From NCBI GenBank assembly GCA_035620975.1, contig DASPFV010000187.1, forward strand, positions 1 through 5,169: 5,169 nucleotides of DNA, in the 5' to 3' direction. Each line of letters starts with the position of its first letter. Within the stretch, counting starts at the first letter, position 1. Below the pieces are notes generated by a model. It did no database searches. It had not been told where the DNA came from and saw nothing but the letters and a program-made list of their open reading frames with translations. Of the stretch, positions 4,822 to 5,169 are shown one piece after another. The translations under genes were made by a program, and so were the position numbers. This stretch comes from DASPFV01 sp035620975. Its GTDB lineage: Bacteria > Acidobacteriota > Vicinamibacteria > Vicinamibacterales > 2-12-FULL-66-21.

Positions 4822-5169
4822 TCATTTGAATCGCCTATTAACCCCGTCCCAGTTGACGACGTTCCACCAGGCGGCGAGGTAGTCCGGACGCTTGTTCTGG
4901 TAGCGCAGGTAGTAGGCGTGCTCCCAGACGTCGATCCCGAGGATCGGAACGTGCCCCTGCGACAGCGGCGAGTCCTGGTTCGCGGTCGAGTAGGCCTCGA
5001 GCCCGGAGCCGCTCCAGACGACCCAGCTCCAGCCGGAGCCGAAGCGCGCGACGCCGTTCGCGTTCACCTGCTCCTTCATCGCCGCGAAGCCGCCGAACGC
5101 GTCGTCGATCGCCTCGGCGAGGTCGCCGGACGGCTCACCGCCCCCGTCCGGGCCCATGATCGTCCAGAA
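4822..5169 (-). CDS. sodA: Superoxide dismutase, Mn-type (C-terminal part, cut by window edge)
   Basis: The visible 115 codons start FWTIMGPDGGGEPSG and end NRRFK before the TGA at 4822-4824. The open frame continues past 5169, so the ATG at 5157 is an internal Met, not the start. Family proteins have about 200 residues, so roughly the first 85-90, with two of the metal-binding His residues, lie outside. Seen here are GSGWSWVVW (visible residues 45-53), the DVWEHAYYLRYQNKRPDYL block (80-98) with metal ligands D80 and H84, and WWNVVNW (101-107). Q65 in ANQDSPL is the outer-sphere glutamine placement typical of Mn enzymes; Fe enzymes usually carry it elsewhere in the chain. The enzyme converts superoxide to hydrogen peroxide and oxygen. 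The repeat-rich spacer separates it from mog, so a shared transcript with the Moco genes is unlikely but not excluded. Confidence 0.95.
   Translation of the reverse strand, partial: FWTIMGPDGGGEPSGDLAEAIDDAFGGFAAMKEQVNANGVARFGSGWSWVVWSGSGLEAYSTANQDSPLSQGHVPILGIDVWEHAYYLRYQNKRPDYLAAWWNVVNWDGVNRRFK

Noticed and set aside
4352..4829. Small open frames in the repeat region on both strands
   Set aside because: They translate heptamer repeats into periodic peptides such as IADCGLRIADC. Reading-frame openness follows from the repeats lacking stops in some frames, not from coding selection.
5155..5157. ATG as the start of the sod gene
   Set aside because: Family sequence (FWTI) continues in frame upstream to the window edge, and the metal-binding N-terminal half of the protein would be missing.

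Overview
The window is GC-rich DNA, apparently from a free-living bacterium. Every gene lies on the minus strand. The high GC, the intergenic heptamer repeats built on CAATCGG and GATTGCC, and a cysteine-site TGA selenoprotein together suggest an Acidobacteriota-like soil or environmental lineage, possibly Vicinamibacteria. That assignment is a guess from pattern memory; no rRNA or other phylogenetic marker is present.

Reading the minus strand in the direction of transcription (high to low coordinates), the window opens with the C-terminal part of a Mn-type superoxide dismutase gene (cut by the window edge, stop at 4822). A gene-free stretch of about 490 bases follows (4333-4821). It is packed with short repeats: heptamer and octamer arrays in two opposite orientations, a pair of 34-base repeats with a 42-base period, and several palindromes or hairpins. 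Next come mog/moaB (molybdopterin adenylyltransferase) and moeA (molybdenum insertion), 17 bases apart, which carry out the last two steps of molybdenum cofactor synthesis.

Six bases after moeA comes the most notable gene, a 158-residue peroxiredoxin/thioredoxin-fold protein. Its reading frame is open on both sides of a single in-frame TGA at 2474-2476. That codon sits exactly where the first Cys of a CxxC redox motif is expected (GTW-U-PNC). A 19-base hairpin with an 8-bp stem and a GGU apical loop lies 21 bases downstream, matching the layout of a bacterial SECIS element. I read this as a selenoprotein (UxxC) that a standard gene caller would truncate to its last 93 residues or miss.

After a 56-base gap comes an exported two-domain glycoside hydrolase family 3 protein resembling the NagZ beta-N-acetylglucosaminidases. 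The series ends with a complete tRNA-Arg(ACG) gene with an encoded CCA. The spacing mog-17-moeA-6-selenoprotein-56-GH3 suggests one transcription unit. It joins molybdenum cofactor assembly to a selenium redox protein, with a cell-wall recycling enzyme that may simply be co-transcribed. Bases 1-44 beyond the tRNA hold nothing I can identify.
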